Shown here: positions 37,448 to 45,525 of the stretch, one piece after another
Layout of the letters: each line of letters begins with the position of its first letter
How positions within the stretch are numbered: the stretch's first letter is position 1
Source of the DNA: Cellvibrionaceae bacterium
Lineage (GTDB): Bacteria > Pseudomonadota > Gammaproteobacteria > Pseudomonadales > Cellvibrionaceae
Assembly: GCA_024707385.1 (NCBI GenBank)
Contig: JANPZW010000001.1
Span: 62,001 to 126,000, forward strand
DNA length: 64,000 nt
Direction of reading: 5' to 3'
Position numbers and translations under genes: made by a program
Notes under the pieces: model-generated
What the model was told of the DNA's origin: nothing
The model's input: the letters and a program-made list of their open reading frames with translations, nothing else
Database searches by the model: none

Positions 37448-37777
37448 ATGACGATGATCACGTTCTGTGAAGACAGGGAATTCTCGGTCGAATTTATAGG
37501 CCGTAAAGCCGAGGAAATTATTGCGAGGCGGGTCACCAAATATCTGAAGTGTTTTGTTTTTCCGGATTTTTGCGAGACTTTTCACATGAGCTCCCAAGTG
37601 GCCCTATTGCGACCACGGGCGGCATGGACAATAAAATCTAACGCCAAGATTAAGGCAGTCGGTCTTGGAGGGTTTGATAATTCTTTGCCTGAACATCTTG
37701 ATCGCGATAACTATTTTGATTTTTCAATGAATGGTGACGAAATAAAAACTGGAATCGTTATAAAGGTCAGGCTTTAG
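37448..37777 (+). CDS. Hypothetical protein, weak support
   Basis: A 109-codon frame between two divergently placed minus-strand genes. The translation has balanced composition (EDREFSVEFIGRKAEEII; EHLDRDNYFDFSMNGDEI) and no low-complexity run, but no recognised domain, signal or clear ribosome binding site. It may be a real small orphan gene or chance. Upstream, 37231-37447 is AT-rich and holds an A/T palindrome (gttaaaaaaaat...attttttctttaac). Confidence 0.3.
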   Translation: MTMITFCEDREFSVEFIGRKAEEIIARRVTKYLKCFVFPDFCETFHMSSQVALLRPRAAWTIKSNAKIKAVGLGGFDNSLPEHLDRDNYFDFSMNGDEIKTGIVIKVRL

Positions 37778-37800
37778 GAATCGAAAAATTATTCGAGCCC

Positions 37801-37842
37801 ATAAAAAACCGCGGCTACCGGTTAACGGCAGCTGCGGTTTTA
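37801..37842 (-). terminator. Intrinsic terminator after the CE1 esterase gene
   Basis: On the minus strand, aaaaccgc-agctgccg-ttaac-cggtagcc-gcggtttttt folds into a long stem with one mismatch and ends in a T-run. It starts about 20 bases after the esterase stop. The plus-strand T-run is shorter (four), so it may act weakly in both directions. Confidence 0.85.
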
Positions 37843-37861
37843 TGATGCAGGTGGTGCTAAT

Positions 37862-39490
37862 TTAAAACTGCGTGAAAAACTTCCAGGACTCGGTTGGCAC
37901 CCAGGAATTTAAACCGTCACTGCCGCTGCCTCCATCGTACGGCGCCGGGTCGTGGCCGCCATTGTAGGTGCAGACTTTGACGGGATAATTTTCCCCACAT
38001 CCTTGATAGTCATAACAAATATGTCGCGATGGGCTGGATTGGTTCCACGTTGGAATAGTGGCTGCCGTACAGCCGTTATCTTGGGCGCGTCGCTCGGCGG
38101 CGTATTTCGCACCACGACCGTTACCTCCGTCCCACGGAGTTGTGCCATCGCTCATACCGGTAACACTCATCCATGCAATCGGATCGCGAGGCAGCGGATT
38201 GGGCAGCCAGATATTGTAGTTAGCCGGGCTGATGCCCACTGCGGCACGAATTTGCTTTTGATGAGTAGTCGACAGCGAGTAGGTGATCATGCCGCCGAAG
38301 CTAAATCCAGTGGCAAACACTCGAGACTCATCAATACATAGGCTGCTGCTGACTTTTTGCAAAATGTCATTAAATAAGAAGCGATTGTCTTTTTCTTGCC
38401 AGGTTGCACCGTCCGCTTGAGGCGCAACAAAAATGGCTGGCTCGCCCGCTGCCAGTGATACACGGCGCAGACCGTAATAGCTCCAATTTGTCGCGCTTTT
38501 ATTTCTCATGTCGTGGTCGCCGGTGGCGATTGCATTGTCGGTGCTGCCAATCCAATGCGAGGTGTAAAACAATCGATAGGGTTTGTTGTTGTCGTAATTC
38601 GCGGGGATATCGATGATGTACTCGCGGTTCTGGTTATTGCTCTGAATTCTGAGCTGGGTTGACGTCGGTAAGCCACCGCTAACGGACTGTCCGCCAGAGA
38701 GCAATGCCGATCTCCCGTCGGTGCCGCAGCCGGAGCTTTTCACGGGGGCATTGCCCAATGGATAGTTGCCAGGACCACCGGCGCCCACCTCGTCTATCGG
38801 GCCCGAATAGGGGCCTATGTGCATCCAATCGAAATCCACGTCGGCAGATGCGCCCACTTTCACTCGGATGACCTGTGTGCCTTTGGTTAAACGAATTTTG
38901 CCGGCGGACAGGGTTTTAAATTCGCCCCAAGCGCTCACCCGCGGAACGTTGAAGGCTTCAATCAGCACCTTATCGCACTGCACCACTTGCAGGGTTCGGC
39001 CGGACTCAACCGCGCCTGCCCGAATGGTCACGTCGAACTCTCCGTCTTCCGGCACATAAACGGTGTATTCCACCCATTCGCCTACCGTCATCCAACCTAT
39101 GGCATAACCGCCGGTGATTTCTTTGATGTCGACATCTGTATCGGTGCGGTAGGCGCCGCCCTCGTTATTGCTCGTGGAATCCGAGTAGCCAGCAGGGTCA
39201 AAATCCTCAGCTTCGATTCTGCCGGGCAAATTGATGGCCCGGTTTTGATAACCGTTAGTCGCGTTGCCGGGACAGGATGCGTGGATCACACCAGAGCTGC
39301 TCGAAGACGAAGAGCTGGAGGACGACGAACTGGAGCTGGACGAGGATGAACTAGATGAGCTAGATGAAGACGAGCTGGATGACGATGAAGAACCCGAAGG
39401 GACGCCGCCACCGCCGCAACCACTGACAGCCAATAATGCCAATGCGCAAGTACTGGCGATTGCCAGCTTTGCCGTGTATACACTTTTCAT
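37862..39490 (-). CDS. CE1-type esterase (feruloyl esterase-like) lipoprotein with polySer linker and CBM6
   Basis: A 542-residue secreted lipoprotein. Lipobox AVSGC, then a polyserine linker (about residues 30-68), then a CBM6-type module (PGRIEAEDFDPAG; GWMTVGEWVEYTVYVPEDG; VDFDWMHIG), then an alpha/beta-hydrolase of the feruloyl esterase/PHB depolymerase family. The nucleophilic serine lies in ATGFSFGGMIT, and a candidate histidine in NGGHDPAPYDGG. The CBM6 should bind xylan or related glucans. Two Cys-rich stretches near the C-terminus may form disulfides. It would remove ferulate or acetyl groups from plant hemicellulose and lies beside the GH43 gene on the same strand. Intact. Confidence 0.88.
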   Translation of the reverse strand: MKSVYTAKLAIASTCALALLAVSGCGGGGVPSGSSSSSSSSSSSSSSSSSSSSSSSSSSSSSSSSSGVIHASCPGNATNGYQNRAINLPGRIEAEDFDPAGYSDSTSNNEGGAYRTDTDVDIKEITGGYAIGWMTVGEWVEYTVYVPEDGEFDVTIRAGAVESGRTLQVVQCDKVLIEAFNVPRVSAWGEFKTLSAGKIRLTKGTQVIRVKVGASADVDFDWMHIGPYSGPIDEVGAGGPGNYPLGNAPVKSSGCGTDGRSALLSGGQSVSGGLPTSTQLRIQSNNQNREYIIDIPANYDNNKPYRLFYTSHWIGSTDNAIATGDHDMRNKSATNWSYYGLRRVSLAAGEPAIFVAPQADGATWQEKDNRFLFNDILQKVSSSLCIDESRVFATGFSFGGMITYSLSTTHQKQIRAAVGISPANYNIWLPNPLPRDPIAWMSVTGMSDGTTPWDGGNGRGAKYAAERRAQDNGCTAATIPTWNQSSPSRHICYDYQGCGENYPVKVCTYNGGHDPAPYDGGSGSDGLNSWVPTESWKFFTQF

Positions 39491-39672
39491 GCAGTCTCTC
39501 TCGTTATTGTTAGATGACTTTGTTTTGTTAGATGATTTTGTATTGTCTGATGGGCTTGGGCGAACCAGTCAAATTTTCCTATTTCAATGAAGGCAGCATA
39601 CTAGAAGGGAGTTAAAATATATGCGCTATTGGTTATACAATAATATAAATTTCGATTTGTATAAGAAATTTA

Positions 39673-39981
39673 GTGAACTTTGTCACAGCACTTTCTCGAT
39701 GCATTCGTAGCAGTGGGCCAGATGATATCGGCGAGCGGATGAAGCGGCTGGCTGGTCGCCAGACCCGGTACGTGAATAGTCGGGAGATGTACCGGCTCCC
39801 ATTGGGAAAGCCACTACAAATCAGTCCAACTGATAGATACTTTCTTAATAAAGAAGAAAGGACGCAGCGCTATCGCAAGTTTGTCGAGGATGCTGAAGCT
39901 GCTGAACGTGAGGCTTCCTTCATAATCGCCGCAGTGGAACGTAACCAGCTTACCGGCGAGACCAAGCTCTTGAGGAAGTGA
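39673..39981 (+). pseudogene. Internally deleted remnant of a REP-associated tyrosine transposase
   Basis: The 102-codon frame joins two non-adjacent pieces of a RAYT. DDIGERMKRLAGRQTRYVN is the segment carrying the catalytic tyrosine region. ERTQRYRKFVEDAEAAE and VERNQLTGETKLL belong to the C-terminal end. The N-terminal HUH segment (HNHVHLL) and the middle (GRYKSS...CRYVELNPVRA) are missing. The remnant belongs to a different RAYT subfamily from the intact gene at 8002. Just after it, gggacaggcctat and aatttgtccccgttt look like the flanking REP-type repeat of such genes. Confidence 0.75.
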
Positions 39982-40079
39982 AAGCGAGAACGAGCGTTGG
40001 CGTGGAGTTTAAGTCCAGGGACAGGCCTATAAAAAATGATTGGTAAATTTGTCCCCGTTTGATCGGAGCATCAAAACAC

Positions 40080-40594
40080 ATGAAAAAAATTTCAATCTTG
40101 GCCGCACTTGTCCTTTCCATTTCTTCTTGCGCGTTACAGGTGGCAGATATAGGTAGCGCCCCAGTGTGCCTTCGGATGTTAGCCAAGTTATTGCTGATAC
40201 TCTTCATCAAGCCATAGATAAAGAAGAGGCACAAATTCCAGATTATGGATTTGCGTCACGCTATGGATTCGCATATTTGTTAAATCACGTAGATGAGAAC
40301 CGATGCAGAATCAATGAAGAAATGTTAACTGAAGCAATCAGGGAGAAATTCACGCTGGTAAAAAAGACTCAGCTTGGCAGTAAGGCGCGAAGCCATGGAG
40401 GAAAGCTCACCTATATGGTCGTTGAATCGGTTGAGATTGACACTGACGTGGCCCACGTTTGGGTGGGAGCTCAAACGCACTTTGCCGGGAATAAGAAACT
40501 CGGATCGCTATGCTGCTGTTCCGGAGAAATGACGCTGAAACGTTTCGGTGATGAGTGGATTTTTCAAGAGTGGAGCAACAGGATATGTGGTTGA
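40080..40594 (+). pseudogene. Lipoprotein of unknown function split by a two-base duplication
   Basis: ATG 40080 begins a lipoprotein signal (KKISILAALVLSISSC) that runs into a foreign frame after GSAPV. The frame ending at 40594 (PSDVSQVIADTLHQAI...) continues it. The join lies at GTGTG (40164-40168): removing one TG gives SAPVPSDVSQ in frame, for a protein of about 170 residues. The C-terminal part has GSLCCCSGEMTLKRF and no known domain. Either a real inactivation, slippage-driven phase variation or an assembly error. Confidence 0.55.
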
Positions 40595-40643
40595 TCCACT
40601 GTGGAAGAGTTGGGGGCAGTTGATGCTTAAGGTTTGAAATATT

Positions 40644-40886
40644 ATGAAGAAGTACATATGGATGGCGGTGCTGGCAATTCCACCTTTTGTTGCCCTGGAA
40701 TATGGCGCACCCAAATGGTTGATTTTTGTTTTATTTGCGATTTTCGCGTTTTATGTCAGTACGATTGATTCCAGGTATGAAAATTCAGAAGATAAAGCGA
40801 TTAGTCCATTTGTCCTTCTTTTTATCGTCTCGGGCCTGGTGCTGGGTGCTGTACTTTGGGTATGGGTGAGTGCACTTATGCGCTAG
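40644..40886 (+). CDS. Small two-helix membrane protein
   Basis: An 80-residue protein with hydrophobic segments at about 5-40 (IWMAVLAIPPFVALEY; WLIFVLFAIFAFYVS) and 55-77 (FVLLFIVSGLVLGAVLWVWVS), separated by a charged loop (DSRYENSEDK). Unknown function. It starts 50 bases after the frameshifted lipoprotein in the same direction; only a weak ribosome binding site is seen. Confidence 0.55.
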   Translation: MKKYIWMAVLAIPPFVALEYGAPKWLIFVLFAIFAFYVSTIDSRYENSEDKAISPFVLLFIVSGLVLGAVLWVWVSALMR

Positions 40887-41323
40887 ATCTGCCCAGTGAG
40901 CCGACGAAAATTAAAGGATTTTAAAAAGAAGATTAAAGATAATGAAGATATATGAAGTTATTTTTTTAGAGATTCTCGGGTGTAGTGCGCATGAAGAAGA
41001 GATACATTGAAATGTAGATGTCTCGACTTAATCTGACACTCATCTTGAAAAAGACGGGGCGGGCCCAGAAATAATCTTCTCCCATTTTATTTGAATGTGC
41101 TCCGCTCTAGCATGTGTTCCGCTCTAAGGGTGATTGAGCAAAGTTGTTGACAAGTGCAGGAAAGAGCGTAAGCTGGCCCCCAGCAAGTAAGAAAGCTCGT
41201 ATTTATTCTCTTCATCTCGAACCTGCACCACTCGCAATTCGTCCTGTAGTCTATAAGTAGTCTCACCTTCCCTGCAAACGTCCCGTGTTACGGGTTTATA
41301 TTTCTTTTTCTACAGGATCTATC
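40887..41323. other. Intergenic region and long 5' leader of the cold-shock gene
   Basis: The 437 bases contain no supported gene. A direct repeat of about 14 bases (tgtgctccgctcta / tgtgttccgctcta) lies at 41096-41126, and a possible promoter at 41147-41174. The remaining 150 bases before the csp start would be a long leader, as is usual for cspA-type genes. Confidence 0.5.
41147..41174 (+). promoter_or_regulatory. Possible sigma-70 promoter for the cold-shock gene
   Basis: ttgaca (41147-41152), a 16-base spacer, and taagct as a weak -10. The -35 is perfect; the -10 matches only partly, so confidence is low. It would give a leader of roughly 140 bases before the csp start. Confidence 0.3.
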
Positions 41324-41533
41324 ATGTCTAATACTGTTCTCGGTACCGTCAAGTGGTTCAACGAAGCGAAAGGTTTTGGTTTTATTGAGCAGCAATCTGG
41401 CCCAGATGTTTTCGCTCACTTCAGTGCCATTGCTGGCAACGGCTTTAAAACGTTGACAGAAGGTCAACAGGTTCGCTTTTCCGTTACCAAAGGCCAAAAG
41501 GGCCCCCAAGCTGAAAATATCGTACCGGCTTAA
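41324..41533 (+). CDS. Cold-shock protein (CspA family)
   Basis: A 69-residue single cold-shock domain: [17 protein letters not shown] carries RNP-1 and VFAHFSAI carries RNP-2. It binds single-stranded RNA and DNA and acts as an RNA chaperone. ATG 41324 gives the normal family length; the upstream in-frame codons from 41285 belong to the leader. Followed by a strong terminator, so it is monocistronic. Confidence 0.95.
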   Translation: MSNTVLGTVKWFNEAKGFGFIEQQSGPDVFAHFSAIAGNGFKTLTEGQQVRFSVTKGQKGPQAENIVPA

Positions 41534-41581
41534 CCGCGCATAAATTGGTTCCCCATCGGGTTGAACCAATAGCTTTAATAG

Positions 41582-41611
41582 AGGGCAAGACATACGTCTT
41601 GCCCTTTTTTT
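41582..41611 (+). terminator. Intrinsic terminator of the cold-shock gene
   Basis: agggcaagac-atac-gtcttgccct is a perfect ten-base-pair hairpin followed by a T-run. It ends about 78 bases after the csp stop. Confidence 0.92.
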
Positions 41612-41891
41612 ATGCGTGCGAAAAGTGTGACGCTAGATTCTGAACCCGGAAAACAGAGGAGATTTGTATTCTAACGAAAGGAGAAGGTCCCGCCAGTCAG
41701 GCGCGATTGGTGGTGCCCCGGCCTGCCGCACAAATGCCGCACCATATAGTGTGGGCGGGGACATAGTGGATGCTGACGACAGAACATATTTTGTAAAGAA
41801 AAGCAGTCACAACTCTTGTATAGCGATACATCAGGTGCCACCCAAAATCCTGACTATACTCAAGGACACCTCACATCCCAAGGGACTCTAT

Positions 41892-42915
41892 ATGCATAGA
41901 CATTCGTTCAATCATGCCAAGCTTTTTTTTGCACTTGGATCTCTTGTCCTAGCTGCTTTTCTTGGCTCCGCACAGGCGGCCGCGGCAGATGATCTGGACA
42001 GTTTGCAGGCGCAAGTGGACAACTACCTTTCTCAGGGCATGATGAGCGAAATCGATAGCCTGCTCAGCAGCTATAGCGCCTTGAAGCTCGGCCAAACATA
42101 CTCGCCAGATTCCCCCGTTCCGCCTAAAAGTGACAATACTGATGCTACCTGGAACAAAATGACGTATTCCGATGCGAGCGCATCTAAGCTGATCGGTTAC
42201 ACGAGTGATCAGTGCGCCAGTCACACAACCTACGATCAGCTTGTTGCCAAGGGTGTGAAGCTCGATCAGGCCAAATTCAATAACGCGCGCGATAAGTTTT
42301 TGTCGGCTTGTAAAGGCGGCGGCAGAGCTTAAGCACCGCTACGACAAGTACCAGGCTATTAAGAAGGACGGCGTTGTCTTGGTGAAAAGATCAAAGAGCC
42401 AGAAACATGACTTCAAGGGTCTCCAGCGTACCTTCGCTGGCGGTATGGAGCTCGTGTACAAGCCCGACCTCGCGAACACGCTGTCGAGCGGCGTCCATCC
42501 AGACCAAACATTCGTATACAACAGTTGGATTAAGTGGAGCGACGACAGTCCAAAGCCGTTGAACATTATTAAAAAAATCCGCGAGATGAGAAACGACCAA
42601 GCGAACAATTGCGAAGGGTTTAGATTCCAGGTCATCAACGGCAAGGAAGTGGATGCCTGGTTGTACCTGGATGTCGTGAATGCGTCCTCAACCAAGGTAA
42701 CTATTCGCAACTGTATCAAGGCCAAATTTAACGGTATAAACAAGGGCCACGCTTTCCCTGCCGTTACCATGGAGGCACCCTTCGGCTACCTTTACGAGCT
42801 CGAACAGATGAAGGACAGCGCGAGGGTGAAAATGAAAGACAAGATCAAAGACAAGGTTGTTTCCATGGTCGGCGCCAACGAGCAGATGATCGAATTGCTT
42901 AATAAGCTCAAGTAA
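41892..42915 (+). pseudogene. Secreted protein of unknown function, one-base frameshift
   Basis: ATG 41892 (AAGGGA eight bases upstream) starts a signal peptide (FFALGSLVLAAFLGSAQA). The first frame stops at 42332. The frame running to 42915 is open before its listed GTG and reads AAELKHRYDKYQAIKK, which continues the first part if one G is dropped from aaaggcggcggc near 42312. The joined protein has about 340 residues, with a Lys-rich C-terminus (KMKDKIKDKVVSMVG). No domain recognised. The indel may be a sequencing error. A terminator follows closely. Confidence 0.6.
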
Positions 42916-42937
42916 AAGATTGTTTTCTATTCGCCTG

Positions 42938-42966
42938 ACACCGGCCGCGTGCCGGTGTTTTTTTTG
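42938..42966 (+). terminator. Intrinsic terminator
   Basis: acaccggc-cgcgt-gccggtgt hairpin followed by eight or nine T residues, 20 bases after the stop of the secreted protein gene. Confidence 0.92.
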
Positions 42967-43046
42967 ATGCCCGACCTTTTATGGTTATTCCTGCGGAAGA
43001 GCCGATAGTGTTACACCTCCATCATAAGTCGGCAACGGAGAAGCGA

Positions 43047-43187
43047 ATGCCTCAAAAAGGCAAAATCAAAACCTGGAATACTGAAAATGCCTATGGATTT
43101 ATCGCACCGCTATCCGAAAGTCGGGATATATTCTCCATCAAAGCAATAGCACCCAGCTGCAGTCCAGCTTTCCTGTTTTTTCGGTGA
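43047..43187 (+). CDS. Truncated cold-shock-domain protein
   Basis: A 46-residue frame starting at ATG 43047 (CGGAG upstream). KGKIKTWNTENAYGFIAPLSESRDIF matches the first three strands of a cold-shock domain, but RNP-2 is altered (DIFSIKAI instead of DIFFHISAI), and the rest of the domain is missing. Probably a decayed paralogue of the cold-shock genes at 32914 or 41324. A longer frame from 42981 adds nothing recognisable. Confidence 0.5.
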   Translation: MPQKGKIKTWNTENAYGFIAPLSESRDIFSIKAIAPSCSPAFLFFR

Positions 43188-43397
43188 CCATGCAGACTAT
43201 TCTAGAAAACCCAGACCGCCGCCATCCGGGATTGCATAAAGGGTGTTCTCGCTCCACCTGACTAAAGTTACTAATAATAATTTGAATGCCACAAAGTGTG
43301 ACCGGTTTGGCGGATTCGTCACGCGCCGATTTGCCATAGCGCTGAAATTTGGCAATAAAGCTGAACGATTAATAAAAATAACAAATAGGAAGGCTCT

Positions 43398-44879
43398 ATG
43401 CAGAACTCCCATCCCATTTCATACAAGAAGGCTTATCCCTTAGCCCACATCCTTATTTTGTCTGGAGTTCTCGGACTTTTCTCCGGTTGTGGTGGAAAAC
43501 CCGGACCTAAGGAACCGTTGCCACAGGCGGTGGATGGCTGTGAATACCAAATACTTATGGGACCCTTTCCAACGACCATTCTGCACTGTGATGGAGCTCA
43601 CGCTCTGGGAGCGGTGCGTTCAGATGCGCGAGTCGAGATCCGAGTCGGGGAAACCGCGGAGGCCACACATCTGGATTTATCCGGATTTCGCAATCTGGTA
43701 GCGTTGAGAATTGATAACAGCAATATTAAAACCCTCGATTTGAGTCGCAACAGCACCTTGGCGGATGTGCAGCTCAATATGCCGGGTTTGGTCGATCTGC
43801 GGTTGCCAGCCACACAAATTAATTCGGTGGCTCTACGCAATATGCCGGAATTGACCGAATTGGATTCTTCTGGCATACACGTTCAGATTCTCAAATTATC
43901 GGGAGAATTGGGTTTTGATGTGACCAGCTTGCTGGCGCATAACGAAATACGGAATTTAGAGCTAGAACGACTGGAGCTGGCGGAGCTCAATCTGACTCCG
44001 TTTAAGAATCTGCAGTTTCTTTCGATATCCGACTTTGAATCTTTGAATCTGATTTTGCCGGTGCAGCCTATAGATGTTCGCTTCTCAGGAGGCAGCGTCA
44101 AGGAGCTGGATCTTTCCAGCGGAATAGTGCGCAGTGTGGTTCTGAATTCCACTGCGATCCATTTGCTGGAATTGCCGGATCAGGATTTCGGATCGGTTCA
44201 AGTAACCAATCACAATGCAGCAACACTGAAAATAACCGGTGGAGCATCTATCCCGGTCCTGGAGATCACCGATGGCGAAATTGAAACTTTGGATGTCATT
44301 GATTTTTCCTCACTACAGAAGTTGAGCCTATCCGGAGGTAAAATTGGCCGCCTTAATTTGCAGGAAAATAAAAATCTCACACAGCTTTCCGTTCTCGAGT
44401 CTTTGGCAACTACACAAATCACTTTGCCCCCCGACGCTCCAATAACCGAAATTGATCTGCACAATCTTTCATTGAGCGATCTTGATATTCCCGGCTATAG
44501 GACGCTGAGACGCCTAGATATCCAATACGTCCCGCTGACGCAACTGACGATGGGAATGCTGAACAACCTCCACGAGCTAAGCTTGGTTGGTACCTCACTC
44601 AGTGAAATTTCGCTGGGCGCAATGCCCAATTTGGCTACTCTGGAAATCATTGAGCATGAACTCTCCGGTTTGGATTTATCCGGCAATCACAATGTAACTA
44701 ATCTCAGTCTTCTCGATGTTTATGGCTTCACGGAGCTGGACCTGCCACACCTTAGTTTGGTCTATTTATCGATACTGGAGAGCGATCTCTCGTGTGAGAG
44801 TTTGCAGAAAATTGCAGATCAATTCGCTGGGCTGGGGGAAAGCGGGCATTTGTATCTGACTGATTTAAGCCGTTGTTAA
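43398..44879 (+). CDS. Leucine-rich-repeat lipoprotein
   Basis: A 493-residue lipoprotein. A signal with lipobox GLFSGC is followed by about 15 irregular repeats of 20-22 residues of the type LxxLxIxxxxLxxLDLSxx (LRIDNSNIKTLDLSRNS; LQKLSLSGGKIGRLNLQEN; LHELSLVGTSLSEISLG). The C-terminus holds a cysteine pair (DLSCESLQ...LSRC). It starts with AGGAAGG seven bases before ATG 43398. Likely an outer-membrane-anchored recognition or adhesion protein; its ligand is unknown. Intact. Confidence 0.82.
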   Translation: MQNSHPISYKKAYPLAHILILSGVLGLFSGCGGKPGPKEPLPQAVDGCEYQILMGPFPTTILHCDGAHALGAVRSDARVEIRVGETAEATHLDLSGFRNLVALRIDNSNIKTLDLSRNSTLADVQLNMPGLVDLRLPATQINSVALRNMPELTELDSSGIHVQILKLSGELGFDVTSLLAHNEIRNLELERLELAELNLTPFKNLQFLSISDFESLNLILPVQPIDVRFSGGSVKELDLSSGIVRSVVLNSTAIHLLELPDQDFGSVQVTNHNAATLKITGGASIPVLEITDGEIETLDVIDFSSLQKLSLSGGKIGRLNLQENKNLTQLSVLESLATTQITLPPDAPITEIDLHNLSLSDLDIPGYRTLRRLDIQYVPLTQLTMGMLNNLHELSLVGTSLSEISLGAMPNLATLEIIEHELSGLDLSGNHNVTNLSLLDVYGFTELDLPHLSLVYLSILESDLSCESLQKIADQFAGLGESGHLYLTDLSRC

Positions 44880-45032
44880 GACTCAATGAGAAAAACTTCG
44901 AAAAACTGGGAAGGAGTTACCATCGAGTTTATGATGCCTACGCTGACCTAGAAACCTTAAGATGGTCAGAATGCGCGGCCATTTGAACGCAATAGCCGCC
45001 CAGCTGTGCGGCATCTCAATTCGGAGTTACTC

Positions 45033-45411
45033 ATGTCTTTTATCAGAAATGCTTCCGCCCTCCTGACCATTCTCGCAATCAGCGCCTGCGATCGCGGTCC
45101 GCAGAAGTTCCGGATGACGGTTGATTTTGTGAATCCGATGCGAGGCTTCGTGCTCAATGGCCTCAGCGTGGGCGGCACCGTCGAGAAGGGATGCATTGCC
45201 AATTACGACGCTTTCGTCGTCAAGCGAAAAAGGGAAGGTCGTTTACGAAGACAAGGTCAGCATTATGTCTCTTAATGGACACGAAGGCTTTGAAGTGGCC
45301 ACCGGTCAGAAAGTCGAGTTTTACTTGCGTGGTGCGGCAGATGAGGCTGTGATGGTGGGGGATGTTTTAGAAGCTGATGTAACCACCTGTGGAAAAAGTA
45401 AGAATGAATGA
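45033..45411 (+). pseudogene. Small lipoprotein of unknown function, one-base frameshift
   Basis: ATG 45033 starts a lipoprotein signal (SFIRNASALLTILAISAC). The first frame reads through DFVNPMRGFVLNGLSVGGTVEKGC and YDAFVVKR, then loses sense. The frame ending at 45411 reads EKGKVVYEDKVSIMSLNGHEGFE and fits as its continuation if one base is dropped near 45223. The joined protein has about 125 residues with a late cysteine (ADVTTCGK). No known domain. Confidence 0.55.
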
Positions 45412-45477
45412 TACCGGCCCTATTTTTCAGTCTGGACGACGTTTAAGTTACCAGTACTTCTGCGGGAGCTGATTCGT

Positions 45478-45503
45478 AAAAACGCCCGGGCTTGCCGGGC
45501 GTT
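45478..45503. terminator. Bidirectional intrinsic terminator
   Basis: aacgcccgg-gcttg-ccgggcgtt hairpin flanked by an A-run on the left and TTT on the right, so it can serve both the plus-strand lipoprotein and the minus-strand cytochrome gene that converge here. Confidence 0.85.
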
Positions 45504-45525
45504 TCTCATTAGGTGAAAGCGTGCA

